Origin: an uncultured Flavobacteriaceae bacterium
GTDB taxonomy: Bacteria > Bacteroidota > Bacteroidia > Flavobacteriales > Flavobacteriaceae
Assembly: GCA_947502975.1 (NCBI GenBank)
Contig: CANNBV010000003.1
Coordinates: 620,001-684,000, forward strand
DNA length: 64,000 nt
Direction: 5' to 3'
Shown piece by piece: positions 9,223 to 19,994 of this stretch. The notes under the pieces are model-generated. The model made no database searches. It was not told the DNA's origin and saw nothing but the letters and a program-made list of their open reading frames with translations. The translations under genes were made by a program, and so were the position numbers. The number at the start of each line of letters is the position of its first letter. Position 1 is the stretch's first letter.

Positions 9223-10143
9223 ATGAAACGAAGAGATTTTATTCAAAAAGTATCTGCAGGAACAACTGCATTAGCGGCTGTTGGAAGTTTAGGCTTACAG
9301 TCTTTTTCTACGACTCCGCAAGCCACAAAAATTACAATACTACACACCAATGATGTGCATAGCCACATAGATACTTTTGGTCCTGATGAAGGACGAAATG
9401 CAAATAAAGGTGGGGTTGCAAGACGTGCATCCTTAATAGAAGCTATACGAACTAAAAATCCAAATACATTATTACTAGATGCTGGAGATATTTTTCAGGG
9501 CACACCCTATTTTAATTATTACGGAGGTGAATTAGAATTTAAATTAATGAGTAAGTTAAAATATGATTTGGCTACCATAGGTAATCATGATTTTGATAAT
9601 GGTATAGATGGTTTGTATTCACAATTACCACATGCGAAATTTGGGTTCGTTTCTGCTAACTACGATTTCTCTAACACCGTAATGAATACACATGTAAAGC
9701 CATATCAAATTTTCAAAAGAGATGGTGTTAAAATTGGTGTTTTTGGTCTAGGTATTGAATTGCGAGGTCTGGTTGGTGAAAAACTATATAAAGAAACAAA
9801 ATATCTTGATCCAATTGAGATCTCACAAGACATGACGCGCATTCTTAAAGATGAAGAAAATTGCGATTTAATTATATGTTTATCACATTTAGGCTACAAT
9901 TACAGAAATAATCCAGATAAAATAAGTGATTTAAAATTAGCTGCTGCTACTAAAGATATCGATTTAATTATTGGCGGTCATACACATACATTTTTACCTA
10001 AACCGACTGTAGTGAAAAATTCTGAAAACAGTAATGTATTGGTAAATCAAGTGGGCTGCTACGGACTTTATCTTGGGCAAATTGATTTTCATTTTGATGC
10101 CAATAAGAATAAATCTGCTAATGGTACTTCAATAATTGTATAG
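9223..10143 (+). CDS. 5'-nucleotidase N-terminal metallophosphatase domain, Tat-type signal
   Basis: This 306-residue protein is the catalytic calcineurin-like half of a 5'-nucleotidase. It has ILHTNDVHSH (metal ligands Asp and His), LLDAGDIFQG, TIGNHDFDNG and the late IIGGHTHTFLP motif, all in canonical order. The N-terminus, MKRRDFIQKVSAGTTALAAV, contains a twin-arginine (RRDFIQK) motif, so export in folded form by Tat is likely. No nucleotide-binding C-terminal domain follows. That domain is the separate lipoprotein encoded just upstream, so the usual domain order is reversed at gene level. Confidence 0.88.
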   Translation: MKRRDFIQKVSAGTTALAAVGSLGLQSFSTTPQATKITILHTNDVHSHIDTFGPDEGRNANKGGVARRASLIEAIRTKNPNTLLLDAGDIFQGTPYFNYYGGELEFKLMSKLKYDLATIGNHDFDNGIDGLYSQLPHAKFGFVSANYDFSNTVMNTHVKPYQIFKRDGVKIGVFGLGIELRGLVGEKLYKETKYLDPIEISQDMTRILKDEENCDLIICLSHLGYNYRNNPDKISDLKLAAATKDIDLIIGGHTHTFLPKPTVVKNSENSNVLVNQVGCYGLYLGQIDFHFDANKNKSANGTSIIV

Positions 10144-10209
10144 ATTTTATTTTGAATTTGATAAGTTTTTGATTCTGTTGCGTCTAAAACAACATCAAAC
10201 CAAATAGAT

Positions 10210-10587
10210 ATGAAAAAACACATTCCTTTAGCACTACGAATTATTGTAGCTGTAATCTTGATTCAAACTTTAAGATTTAAATTTTTAGCACACCCAGACA
10301 GTGTTTATATTTTTGAAACCGTTGGACTAGAACCCTATGGGAGAATAGGAATAGGTATTACAGAACTTATCGCTGGCATATTACTATTAATTAGAAAAAC
10401 GGCATGGGCTGGAGCATTACTAACACTGGGAGTGATTGGTGGGGCTATAATCATGCATCTTACTCAATTGGGAATAGATGTAAAAGGAGATGGTGGCTTG
10501 TTGTTTGCTACTGCAGTTATAACATTTGTTTTATCAGCTATTGTTGCTTTTATTTATAGGAAAGATATTCCTTTTCTTAAACTTTAG
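10210..10587 (+). CDS. DoxX-like small membrane protein
   Basis: A 125-residue protein with four hydrophobic helices, matching the DoxX/DoxD-like architecture. A conserved-looking first loop reads RFKFLAHPDSVYIFETVGLEPYGR, followed by GIGITELIAGILLL. DoxX-type proteins are linked to thiol and oxidative-stress functions in some bacteria, but this copy has no diagnostic Cys. It lies 66 bases after the nucleotidase gene. Its end overlaps the end of the convergent membrane-protein gene by 11 bases. The family call is good and the role unknown. Confidence 0.7.
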   Translation: MKKHIPLALRIIVAVILIQTLRFKFLAHPDSVYIFETVGLEPYGRIGIGITELIAGILLLIRKTAWAGALLTLGVIGGAIIMHLTQLGIDVKGDGGLLFATAVITFVLSAIVAFIYRKDIPFLKL

Positions 10588-11287
10588 TATACTGTTTATC
10601 TTCTTTTTTATGTTTTAATTTAGCCTGTTCATACAAGAAATAAAAACCTATGAGACCTAAAGAAATTGTAAAGAAATTAAGCAAGTTTTGCTGTGAAACG
10701 TATAAGTAAGCTATATTAATTACCTCTGCAAAAACGATGCATATAGCGCCAATTAATATATAAAATGATTTTCGGCTATCCTTATAAAAGTAATTTAAAA
10801 GCGCGAGAGATAATATCATTAACATAGAAATATTGTACACAATCTCTAAAATATATTCTGCACTTAATTGCAAATAGGGATGTACAACTTGTAAAAGAAC
10901 ATATGCAATGTAAGTATTCAAAACAAACAATACTATTATAGAAAATAAATAATTTTTAATGATATATTGAAACGATAAATTTCTACCAATTTCTATAATC
11001 AATGCTATGTAGGCCAATATGTATAATGAGTTACCTATGAAATAATCAAGTTTATACAATAATTTATCAGAAAATATAATCATTAAGTCTGACATTGAAT
11101 ATAATACCAAAAACAAAATAAAATATAAGGAGCGCTTTTTAACGTTACAAAAATAACCTAATGTTAAAACAGGCAAAATTAAGGAACTAGCGCTATCTGC
11201 ATAAAACAGATGGCCAGAGAACAAAAAATACACGAATAGCGCATAAATTAGTCCTATTAAAAATGCTAGTAGTTTGGGGCTACACAT
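10577..11287 (-). CDS. Integral membrane protein, possibly YhhN/TMEM86-like
   Basis: The 236-residue product is almost wholly hydrophobic, with about seven or eight predicted helices and short polar loops. It ends in a Lys-rich cytoplasmic tail (KLKHKKEDKQ). The helix count, the SDLMIIF segment and the late AEVINIAYLY segment resemble YhhN/lysoplasmalogenase proteins, but I cannot confirm the family. There is no signal peptide beyond the first helix. It is convergent with the DoxX-like gene and shares 11 bases with it. Treat the function as unknown. Confidence 0.5.
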   Translation of the reverse strand: MCSPKLLAFLIGLIYALFVYFLFSGHLFYADSASSLILPVLTLGYFCNVKKRSLYFILFLVLYSMSDLMIIFSDKLLYKLDYFIGNSLYILAYIALIIEIGRNLSFQYIIKNYLFSIIVLFVLNTYIAYVLLQVVHPYLQLSAEYILEIVYNISMLMILSLALLNYFYKDSRKSFYILIGAICIVFAEVINIAYLYVSQQNLLNFFTISLGLIGFYFLYEQAKLKHKKEDKQYTKV

Positions 11288-11370
11288 AATAGCGGTTAAT
11301 AGTTACAGGACAAATATATATAAAAAATGTAATTAATCGATAAAAAAATACATTTTATCGTGATTTTTTG

Positions 11371-14236
<2,866 letters not shown>

Positions 14237-14240
<4 letters not shown>

Positions 14241-14728
14241 AAATCTTTAATCATCCAAACTCCACATGAAAAATGCCCTGTATTCCCCAAAGGCCCATCT
14301 AAATGTGTGAACCCAAAACTTTCGTAAATATGAATCGCTGCTTTTAGTTGGGGTGCAGATTCTAAATAGCACTTTTCATAACCTAATGCTTTAGCTGCAT
14401 TCAAACATTTTTCAAACATTTGTTTACCAAAACCTTCACCTCTCACCTTCGGCGAAAAGTACATTTTTTGGAGTTCGCATATATTGCCTTCAAAATCTCT
14501 AAGTGGTTTTATGCCTGCTCCCCCTAAAATTTCGCCATCCTTATCTACAACATAATATACATCATTATCGTTTTGGTAGGCTTCAAACATCTGTTTGGTT
14601 TCTGGATCTTCATAAGCTGTACCTTCCAAAGGAATTTTAAATTCATGAAAACATCCTCGTATAACAGCCTCCAGTGGCGCATTATCTTCTGACTGTATTT
14701 CTCGAATAACTGTAGTATCTTTACTCAC
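14237..14728 (-). CDS. GNAT-family N-acetyltransferase
   Basis: The 163-residue protein is a single GNAT domain. The acetyl-CoA pyrophosphate loop is visible as FSPKVRGEGFGKQMFEK (Q/R-x-x-G-x-G/A pattern) near residues 92-108, preceded by ILGGAGIKPLRDFEG. The tail IHIYESFGFTHLDGPLGNTGH includes the conserved Tyr region. The substrate cannot be predicted. It is the first gene of the GNAT-prmC-ligA operon. Only 21 bases separate its ATG from the divergent gene at 14750, so both promoters must overlap neighbouring coding sequence. Confidence 0.8.
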
Positions 14729-14749
14729 TTAAATTAAAATTTTCCAAAA

Positions 14750-15235
14750 GTGAAGATACAGCAATTCTTAAAAAATGAGATAAAACGCTTTTTAATATTA
14801 TTAACAATAGTGGGTACTTTTTTCAACTGTAAAGTAAACGAGAAACCTCTTTTTGTGAATGTTGAAAATATTAAAGTGATTGAATCTACCTCTAAACATA
14901 TTATTTTGTCTGCCGATGCGCTTTTTATGAATCCTAATGATATTGGAGGGGAATTAAAAACTGATGAAATTAAAATTTTTGTAAATGATAATGAAGTGGG
15001 TTCTGTTTCAACAGAAAGTTTTGAAGTCCCAGCTAAAAATGAATTTACAATTCCGCTTAAAGCAACAATTCCTTTGGATAGCCTGATTAGCAATAAAAGC
15101 ATTGGAAGCCTGATTGGTAGTTTGTTTAGCAAAAAAATGAAAGTACAATATAAAGGAGATATCATTTATAAAACCTTAGGATTTTCTTATCGCTATGATG
15201 TTGATGAAACCGAAGATGTAAAAATTAAGCTCTAA
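14750..15235 (+). CDS. LEA type 2-like lipoprotein
   Basis: A 161-residue exported protein using GTG as start. The N-terminal hydrophobic segment ends in a lipobox-like TFFNC (Cys26). The remainder resembles late-embryogenesis-abundant type 2 domains: an all-beta repeat with ESTSKHIILSADALFMNPND and FEVPAKNEFTIPLKATIPLDS. Members in bacteria are small periplasmic proteins of unknown function. It is followed 2 bases later by ribD, with which it is probably co-transcribed. The start is slightly uncertain, since no ATG is available nearby in frame. Confidence 0.65.
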   Translation: MKIQQFLKNEIKRFLILLTIVGTFFNCKVNEKPLFVNVENIKVIESTSKHIILSADALFMNPNDIGGELKTDEIKIFVNDNEVGSVSTESFEVPAKNEFTIPLKATIPLDSLISNKSIGSLIGSLFSKKMKVQYKGDIIYKTLGFSYRYDVDETEDVKIKL

Positions 15236-15237
15236 AA

Positions 15238-16242
15238 TTGACTATTCACGAATTATATATAAAACGCTGTTTAGAAATTGCCAAAAACGGTTTGGGTTCT
15301 ACAAGACCAAATCCAATGGTAGGATGTGTTATCGTTATTAATAATAAAATTATCAGCGAAGGTTTTACCAGTGCTTACGGTGGCAATCATGCCGAAGTAA
15401 ATGCTATTAATAAAGTTACAGATAAATCAATTTTAAAACAAGCTACACTTTACGTTACCTTAGAACCGTGTTCACATTATGGTAAAACCCCGCCTTGTAG
15501 CGATCTAATCATTCAGTATAATATTCCTAACGTAGTAATTGGTTGCATTGATGATAATAAACAAGTAGCTGGTAAAGGCATAAAAAAACTTATTGAGGCT
15601 GGTGTTAATGTTTCAGTTGGTATTCTAGAAGATGAATGTAAACACCATCACAAACGTTTCTTTACCTTTCACAACAAAAAACGCCCATATATAGTTTTAA
15701 AATGGGCAGAAACCAAAGATGGATTTATTGCGCCTGAAAGCAAACAAATGAAAGCGCCAGTTTGGATTACAAATCAATATTCCAGACAATTAGTCCATAA
15801 ATGGCGTGCCGAAGAACAGGCAATTCTTGTTGGCACTAACACCGTTTTAGAAGACAACCCAAGTTTAACAGTTAGGGACTGGACTGGCGAAAACCCAATA
15901 AGAGTAGTAATTGATAAAGCGAATGCATTATCAAAAGACTTATCAATTTTTAACAATGCATCTGAAACACTAGTCATAGACAATAAAACCATAGATTTCA
16001 ACACATCTATACCACGTCAAATTTGTAGTATTCTATTTGAAAAAAATATCAATTCTATAATTATAGAAGGTGGCACAAAGACATTACAAATGTTTATTGA
16101 CGCAAATCTTTGGGATGAAGCAAGAGTATTCACTGGAAATTCCTTTTTTACAAATGGTGTTAAGGCACCTGAATTTAAAGGAACTTTAACTTCAGAAGAA
16201 CATATACTAAATGATATTTTAAAAACATATCAGAATGATTGA
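15238..16242 (+). CDS. ribD: Bifunctional riboflavin deaminase/reductase RibD
   Basis: RibD catalyses the deaminase and reductase steps after GTP cyclohydrolase II in riboflavin synthesis. The N-terminal deaminase has the zinc ligands in HAEVNAI (about residue 49) and PCSHYGKTPPCSDLI (about 77-90). The C-terminal half is the NADPH-dependent reductase, with LKWAETKDGFIAP and IIIEGGTKTLQMF. The start codon is TTG. The alignment of TIHELYIKRCLEIAKNG with family N-termini supports it. The 3' end overlaps the HAD gene by 8 bases. Confidence 0.93.
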   Translation: MTIHELYIKRCLEIAKNGLGSTRPNPMVGCVIVINNKIISEGFTSAYGGNHAEVNAINKVTDKSILKQATLYVTLEPCSHYGKTPPCSDLIIQYNIPNVVIGCIDDNKQVAGKGIKKLIEAGVNVSVGILEDECKHHHKRFFTFHNKKRPYIVLKWAETKDGFIAPESKQMKAPVWITNQYSRQLVHKWRAEEQAILVGTNTVLEDNPSLTVRDWTGENPIRVVIDKANALSKDLSIFNNASETLVIDNKTIDFNTSIPRQICSILFEKNINSIIIEGGTKTLQMFIDANLWDEARVFTGNSFFTNGVKAPEFKGTLTSEEHILNDILKTYQND

Positions 16243-16852
16243 CACCATTATTTTTGATTTTGGTAATGTATTTATCGATTTAGATATCGAAAACGGTTTT
16301 CGACAATGTTTAAACACTTTACGCATTCCGCATTTATCAGAAGATATCATTGAAATCAACAAACTATATGAAATTGGCGCTATTTCAACTGATGATTTTA
16401 TCAGTTTTTACGCTGAAAAGTTTCCACATTTAACCAAATCAGAATTAATTGATTTATGGAATATTATTTTGAAAGACTTTCCTGAATATCGTTTAGATTT
16501 TTTAAAAAACTTAAAAGCTCAGAATGCATATCGACTCATATTATTAAGTAATACAAATGAACTTCATATTGATTGGATAAAAGAACGTGTTCCTTTTTAC
16601 GAAGACTTCAAAAATTGTTTTGATGCTTTTTATTTGTCGCATGAAATTAACTTAAGAAAACCAAATGCTAATATTTTTGAATTTGTTTTAAACACCAATA
16701 ATTTAAAAGCGGAGCACTGTGTGTTTATAGATGACAATGCTGATAATATTGCAACAGCAAAACATTTAGATATTAAAACATGGCACATCACACCTTACAT
16801 GGAAGATATTGTAAACTTATTTTCATCTCAAAAAATGGTATTTAAAATTTGA
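16235..16852 (+). CDS. HAD-superfamily hydrolase, subclass IA
   Basis: This 205-residue protein is a haloacid-dehalogenase-like phosphatase. Motif I is DFGNVFIDLD near residue 8. A four-helix cap follows. Motif II is LILLSNTNELH, the motif III Lys is in NLRKPNANIF, and motif IV is VFIDDNADN. The first motif has Asn-Val rather than DxDGT, as in YihX-like members, which act on small phosphates. It overlaps ribD by 8 bases and the next gene by 4 bases (TTGA), so it is part of the LEA2-ribD-HAD-yigZ run. A link to riboflavin-intermediate dephosphorylation is possible but not shown. Confidence 0.85.
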   Translation: MIDTIIFDFGNVFIDLDIENGFRQCLNTLRIPHLSEDIIEINKLYEIGAISTDDFISFYAEKFPHLTKSELIDLWNIILKDFPEYRLDFLKNLKAQNAYRLILLSNTNELHIDWIKERVPFYEDFKNCFDAFYLSHEINLRKPNANIFEFVLNTNNLKAEHCVFIDDNADNIATAKHLDIKTWHITPYMEDIVNLFSSQKMVFKI

Positions 16853-17460
16853 CCACTCCAGACGACGTATATAAAACTATAGTGCGCTCTGCCGAAGGTA
16901 TTCTTTTTAAGGAAAAGAATAGTAAATTCTTTGGCTATACATATTATGTAACTAATGAAGAAGAGGCAAAAACATATTTAGAACAGGTAAAAAAAGAACA
17001 CCATTCTGCAAGACATTGGTGTTATGCTTATCAAATTGGCACTGAAAAAATATCATTTAGGGTTAATGATGATGGCGAACCTAGCAATTCAGCAGGAATG
17101 CCCATTTATGGGCAAATTCAGGCTTTTGGTGTTACAAATATTATAGTTATTGTAGTTCGGTATTTTGGAGGTGTGAAATTAGGTGTTGGAGGATTAATTC
17201 AAGCCTATAAAACAACTGCTCAGTTAGCTCTAGAGTCTAGTAAGATAACCGAAAAAACTATAAATATTGAATATTTACTTTCTTTTGAATACAAGGATAT
17301 GAATAAAGTTATGCGGATTACCAAAGAGAAGCAGTTGCAAATTACCAATCAGCAACTAGAACTGAGCTGCACCATTACCATTTCTATAAGAAAAAGTTTA
17401 GCTGATGATATTTTCAATATTTTTGATGCTATCTATGGTGTTACTATTAAAAAAAATTAA
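16849..17460 (+). CDS. yigZ: YigZ/IMPACT (UPF0029) family protein
   Basis: The 203-residue protein has an N-terminal UPF0029/Impact domain with the signature HHSARHWCYAY, DDGEPSNSAGMPI and VVRYFGGVKLGVGGLIQAY. A C-terminal DUF1949 ferredoxin-like part follows (FEYKDMNKVMRI). Family members bind ribosome-associated regulators in eukaryotes; the bacterial role is unresolved. Translation begins with TTG that overlaps the preceding stop (TTGA). Its own stop shares four bases with the stop of the convergent thioesterase gene. Confidence 0.88.
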   Translation: MTTPDDVYKTIVRSAEGILFKEKNSKFFGYTYYVTNEEEAKTYLEQVKKEHHSARHWCYAYQIGTEKISFRVNDDGEPSNSAGMPIYGQIQAFGVTNIIVIVVRYFGGVKLGVGGLIQAYKTTAQLALESSKITEKTINIEYLLSFEYKDMNKVMRITKEKQLQITNQQLELSCTITISIRKSLADDIFNIFDAIYGVTIKKN

Positions 17461-17852
17461 TCTATTAAGTCTAAAATATATTTAGGTGCACGTGTTGGCC
17501 TGTTAGTTTTCGTATCCATAAACACTAAAGTTGTACTAGCTGTAGTTAAAACTTCTCCAGCTTCATTAGTAATTTCGTACTCAAATTCAATTTTAGCCGT
17601 TGGCTTATTTTTTAGTTGAGTTTTTACATTAATTAGATCGTCATAACCTGCTGACTTTTTATAATTTATACTTAAAGAAACTACCGGTAACATGACACCA
17701 TCCTCTTCCATTTTTTTATAAGAAACACCAAGCTTCCGCAACCACTCAATTCTCCCCATTTCTAAGTATAATGCATAGTTGCCATGATATACTACACCCA
17801 TTTGATCTGTTTCACCATACCTCACCCTAATTTGTATTTCATCGAATTTCAT
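17457..17852 (-). CDS. Acyl-CoA thioesterase, YbgC/FadM (4HBT) type
   Basis: This 131-residue protein is a single hotdog-fold thioesterase. The family motif RYGETDQMGVVYHGNYALYLEMGRIEW carries the catalytic Asp (in ETDQMG) near residue 17, read here across residues 10-35. It most likely hydrolyses short or medium acyl-CoA esters in the cytoplasm. Stops of this gene and yigZ overlap, leaving no room for an intergenic terminator between these converging genes. The dnaA upstream region begins on its 5' side. Confidence 0.88.
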   Translation of the reverse strand: MKFDEIQIRVRYGETDQMGVVYHGNYALYLEMGRIEWLRKLGVSYKKMEEDGVMLPVVSLSINYKKSAGYDDLINVKTQLKNKPTAKIEFEYEITNEAGEVLTTASTTLVFMDTKTNRPTRAPKYILDLID

Positions 17853-18044
17853 AGCTTTATATCAATATTTTTTTGTAGTTTCGGCTAGTGTCTAAACATG
17901 AGGAAAAATTTCTAGAAATTCAACTCAATTTCATTTTTTTTTTTAGAATTTTGTTCACATATTTGCCACACATTAAAAGGGGGATTTAAAGAGTCACTTC
18001 TCTTTAGATAATTTACTAACTATAAAACCAAACATTTCGACTAA
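17853..18044. promoter_or_regulatory. Intergenic region upstream of dnaA with palindrome and weak DnaA-box-like 9-mers
   Basis: This 192-base AT-rich gap contains a perfect 14-base palindrome AATTTCTAGAAATT at 17907-17920 and a run of T residues at about 17937-17944. Two 9-mers, TTGTTCACA (17951-17959) and TTTGCCACA (17962-17970), each differ at two positions from the DnaA box TTATCCACA. It must hold the dnaA promoter. Autoregulation by DnaA is plausible but unproven, and I see no cluster dense enough to call an origin. Confidence 0.4.
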
Positions 18045-19472
18045 ATGGGTACAACTGCGCAATCGGTATGGAATAACTGTCTTAATTTTATAAAGGATAA
18101 TATCCAACCGCAAGCATATAAAACATGGTTTGAACCGATAGTTGCAGTGAAACTTCAAGATAATGCTTTAAGTATTCAAGTGCCAAGTAAATTCTTTTAC
18201 GAATGGCTTGAAGAACACTATGTAAAGATTCTAAAAGTTGCTTTAACTAAAGAGTTAGGAGAAACTGCCAAGCTAGTTTACATTATAAAAATGGAAAACA
18301 CTTATGGCAACAAACAACCTTTTACCGAAAAAATTCCAAGTTCTAATAGAACACCTGTTAAGTCTCAAGAAGTAGACATTCCACTAAATAATAAAAGTCC
18401 AGAATTAAAAAATCCTTTTGTAATTCCTGGAATTAGAAATGTTAAGATTGAATCCCAATTGAATCCAAACTATAGTTTTGAAAACTTTTTGGAAGGTGAT
18501 TCTAACAGATTAGCTAGAAGTGCAGGGTTAGCTGTAGCAGCAAAACCTGGAGGCACATCGTTTAATCCGTTATTAATTTTTGGTGGTGTTGGTTTAGGAA
18601 AAACACATTTAGCTCATGCTATAGGTGTTGATATAAAAGACAAATATCCTGAAAAGACTGTACTTTATATATCTGCTGAGAAGTTTACACAACAATACAT
18701 AGATTCTGTAAAAAAGAATAATCGTAATGATTTTATTCACTTTTATCAAATCATTGACGTATTGATTATTGATGATGTTCAATTTTTATCAGGAAAATCA
18801 GGAACTCAAGATGTATTCTTCCACATATTTAATCATTTACATCAAAATGGAAAGCAGGTCATTTTAACTAGTGACAAAGCACCAGTGGATATGCAAGATA
18901 TTGAACAACGCCTATTATCACGTTTTAAATGGGGATTGTCTGCTGAATTACAAAATCCTGATTTCGAAACTCGAGTTTCAATTTTGAAAAATAAATTGTA
19001 TCGAGATGGTGTTGAAATGCCTGATGAAATTGTGGATTATGTTGCAAAAAATATTAAAACTAACGTACGCGAACTTGAGGGCGCTATTATTTCTCTAATT
19101 GCACAATCCTCTTTCAATAGAAAAGAAATCACAATAGATCTTGCAAAACAAATTGTTGAAAAATTTGTTAAGAATACAAAACGAGAAGTATCTATTGATT
19201 ACATACAAAAAATAGTATCTGATTATTTCCAAATGGATGTAGATACATTGCAATCAAAAACTAGAAAACGTCACATTGTACAAGCAAGACAACTCGCTAT
19301 GTTTTTTGCGAAGAAGATGACTAAAGCATCTCTTGCTAGTATTGGTTCTCAAATTGGTAAACGCGACCACGCTACAGTATTGCATGCTTGCAAAACCGTA
19401 GATAACCTATCCTCTACTGATAAACAGTTTAGAAAATACGTTGAAGATATTGCAAAAAAACTTTCAGTTTAA
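18045..19472 (+). CDS. dnaA: Chromosomal replication initiator DnaA
   Basis: DnaA binds origin DnaA boxes and opens the replication origin with ATP. The 475-residue protein has domain I at 1-85 (SVWNNCLNFIKDNIQPQAYKTWF) and a variable linker to about 135. The AAA+ domain has Walker A GGVGLGKT at about 180-187 and Walker B VLIIDDVQF. The arginine-containing sensor regions follow. The C-terminal DNA-binding domain carries the DnaA signature GKRDHATVLHACKTV. Length is normal for Bacteroidota. It is followed after 11 bases by the phosphatase gene. Confidence 0.97.
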   Translation: MGTTAQSVWNNCLNFIKDNIQPQAYKTWFEPIVAVKLQDNALSIQVPSKFFYEWLEEHYVKILKVALTKELGETAKLVYIIKMENTYGNKQPFTEKIPSSNRTPVKSQEVDIPLNNKSPELKNPFVIPGIRNVKIESQLNPNYSFENFLEGDSNRLARSAGLAVAAKPGGTSFNPLLIFGGVGLGKTHLAHAIGVDIKDKYPEKTVLYISAEKFTQQYIDSVKKNNRNDFIHFYQIIDVLIIDDVQFLSGKSGTQDVFFHIFNHLHQNGKQVILTSDKAPVDMQDIEQRLLSRFKWGLSAELQNPDFETRVSILKNKLYRDGVEMPDEIVDYVAKNIKTNVRELEGAIISLIAQSSFNRKEITIDLAKQIVEKFVKNTKREVSIDYIQKIVSDYFQMDVDTLQSKTRKRHIVQARQLAMFFAKKMTKASLASIGSQIGKRDHATVLHACKTVDNLSSTDKQFRKYVEDIAKKLSV

Positions 19473-19483
19473 ATTCAATTAAA

Positions 19484-19936
19484 ATGACTAAAATTCTAAT
19501 GGTATGTTTAGGCAATATTTGTCGATCGCCATTAGCTGAAGGCATTCTAAAATCTAAACTCCCTCAAGACAAATTCATTATTGATTCTGCAGGAACAGCC
19601 GCGTATCATATTGGCAGTAAACCAGATATACGTTCTATAGCTGTAGCGAAAAAATACGGAATAGACATTACTAATCTAAGAGGACGCCAATTTACGCGAC
19701 AAGATTTTACTGATTTTGATCTCATATACGCTATGGATGAATCAAACTATCACCATATTCTAAAAATGTCAGAAAGTGAAGAGGACAAATCAAAAGTAAA
19801 ACTCATTCTAAACGAAATTACTCCTGGCGAAAACCTAAGTGTTCCAGACCCATATTATGGAGGCGACCAAGGTTTTGAAAACGTCTATCAAATGCTCGAC
19901 GAAGCGTCCGAAAAAATCAAAAACAATCTTATTTAA
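19484..19936 (+). CDS. Low-molecular-weight protein tyrosine phosphatase
   Basis: A 150-residue cysteine phosphatase. The P-loop CLGNICRS (Cys8, Arg14) matches CX5R at the N-terminus. The general-acid Asp lies in VPDPYYGGDQGFENVY near residue 122. In bacteria these enzymes often dephosphorylate tyrosine kinases that control exopolysaccharide, but in flavobacteria this gene sits beside dnaA without such partners, so the substrate is unknown. It is probably co-transcribed with dnaA, from which it is separated by 11 bases. Confidence 0.93.
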   Translation: MTKILMVCLGNICRSPLAEGILKSKLPQDKFIIDSAGTAAYHIGSKPDIRSIAVAKKYGIDITNLRGRQFTRQDFTDFDLIYAMDESNYHHILKMSESEEDKSKVKLILNEITPGENLSVPDPYYGGDQGFENVYQMLDEASEKIKNNLI

Positions 19937-19994
19937 ATCCCTAGCTATCAATTCATACGTATCTAATTTGTAACTTTATAAAAAAAGATGCGCC

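Noticed and set aside
14734-15165. A 143-codon minus-strand open frame
   Set aside because: It lies entirely opposite the LEA2-like lipoprotein gene and shows low-complexity Leu/Ser composition typical of an antisense shadow.
17853-18044. Chromosome origin
   Set aside because: Only two imperfect DnaA-box-like 9-mers and one palindrome are present, with no box cluster or AT-rich repeat array.
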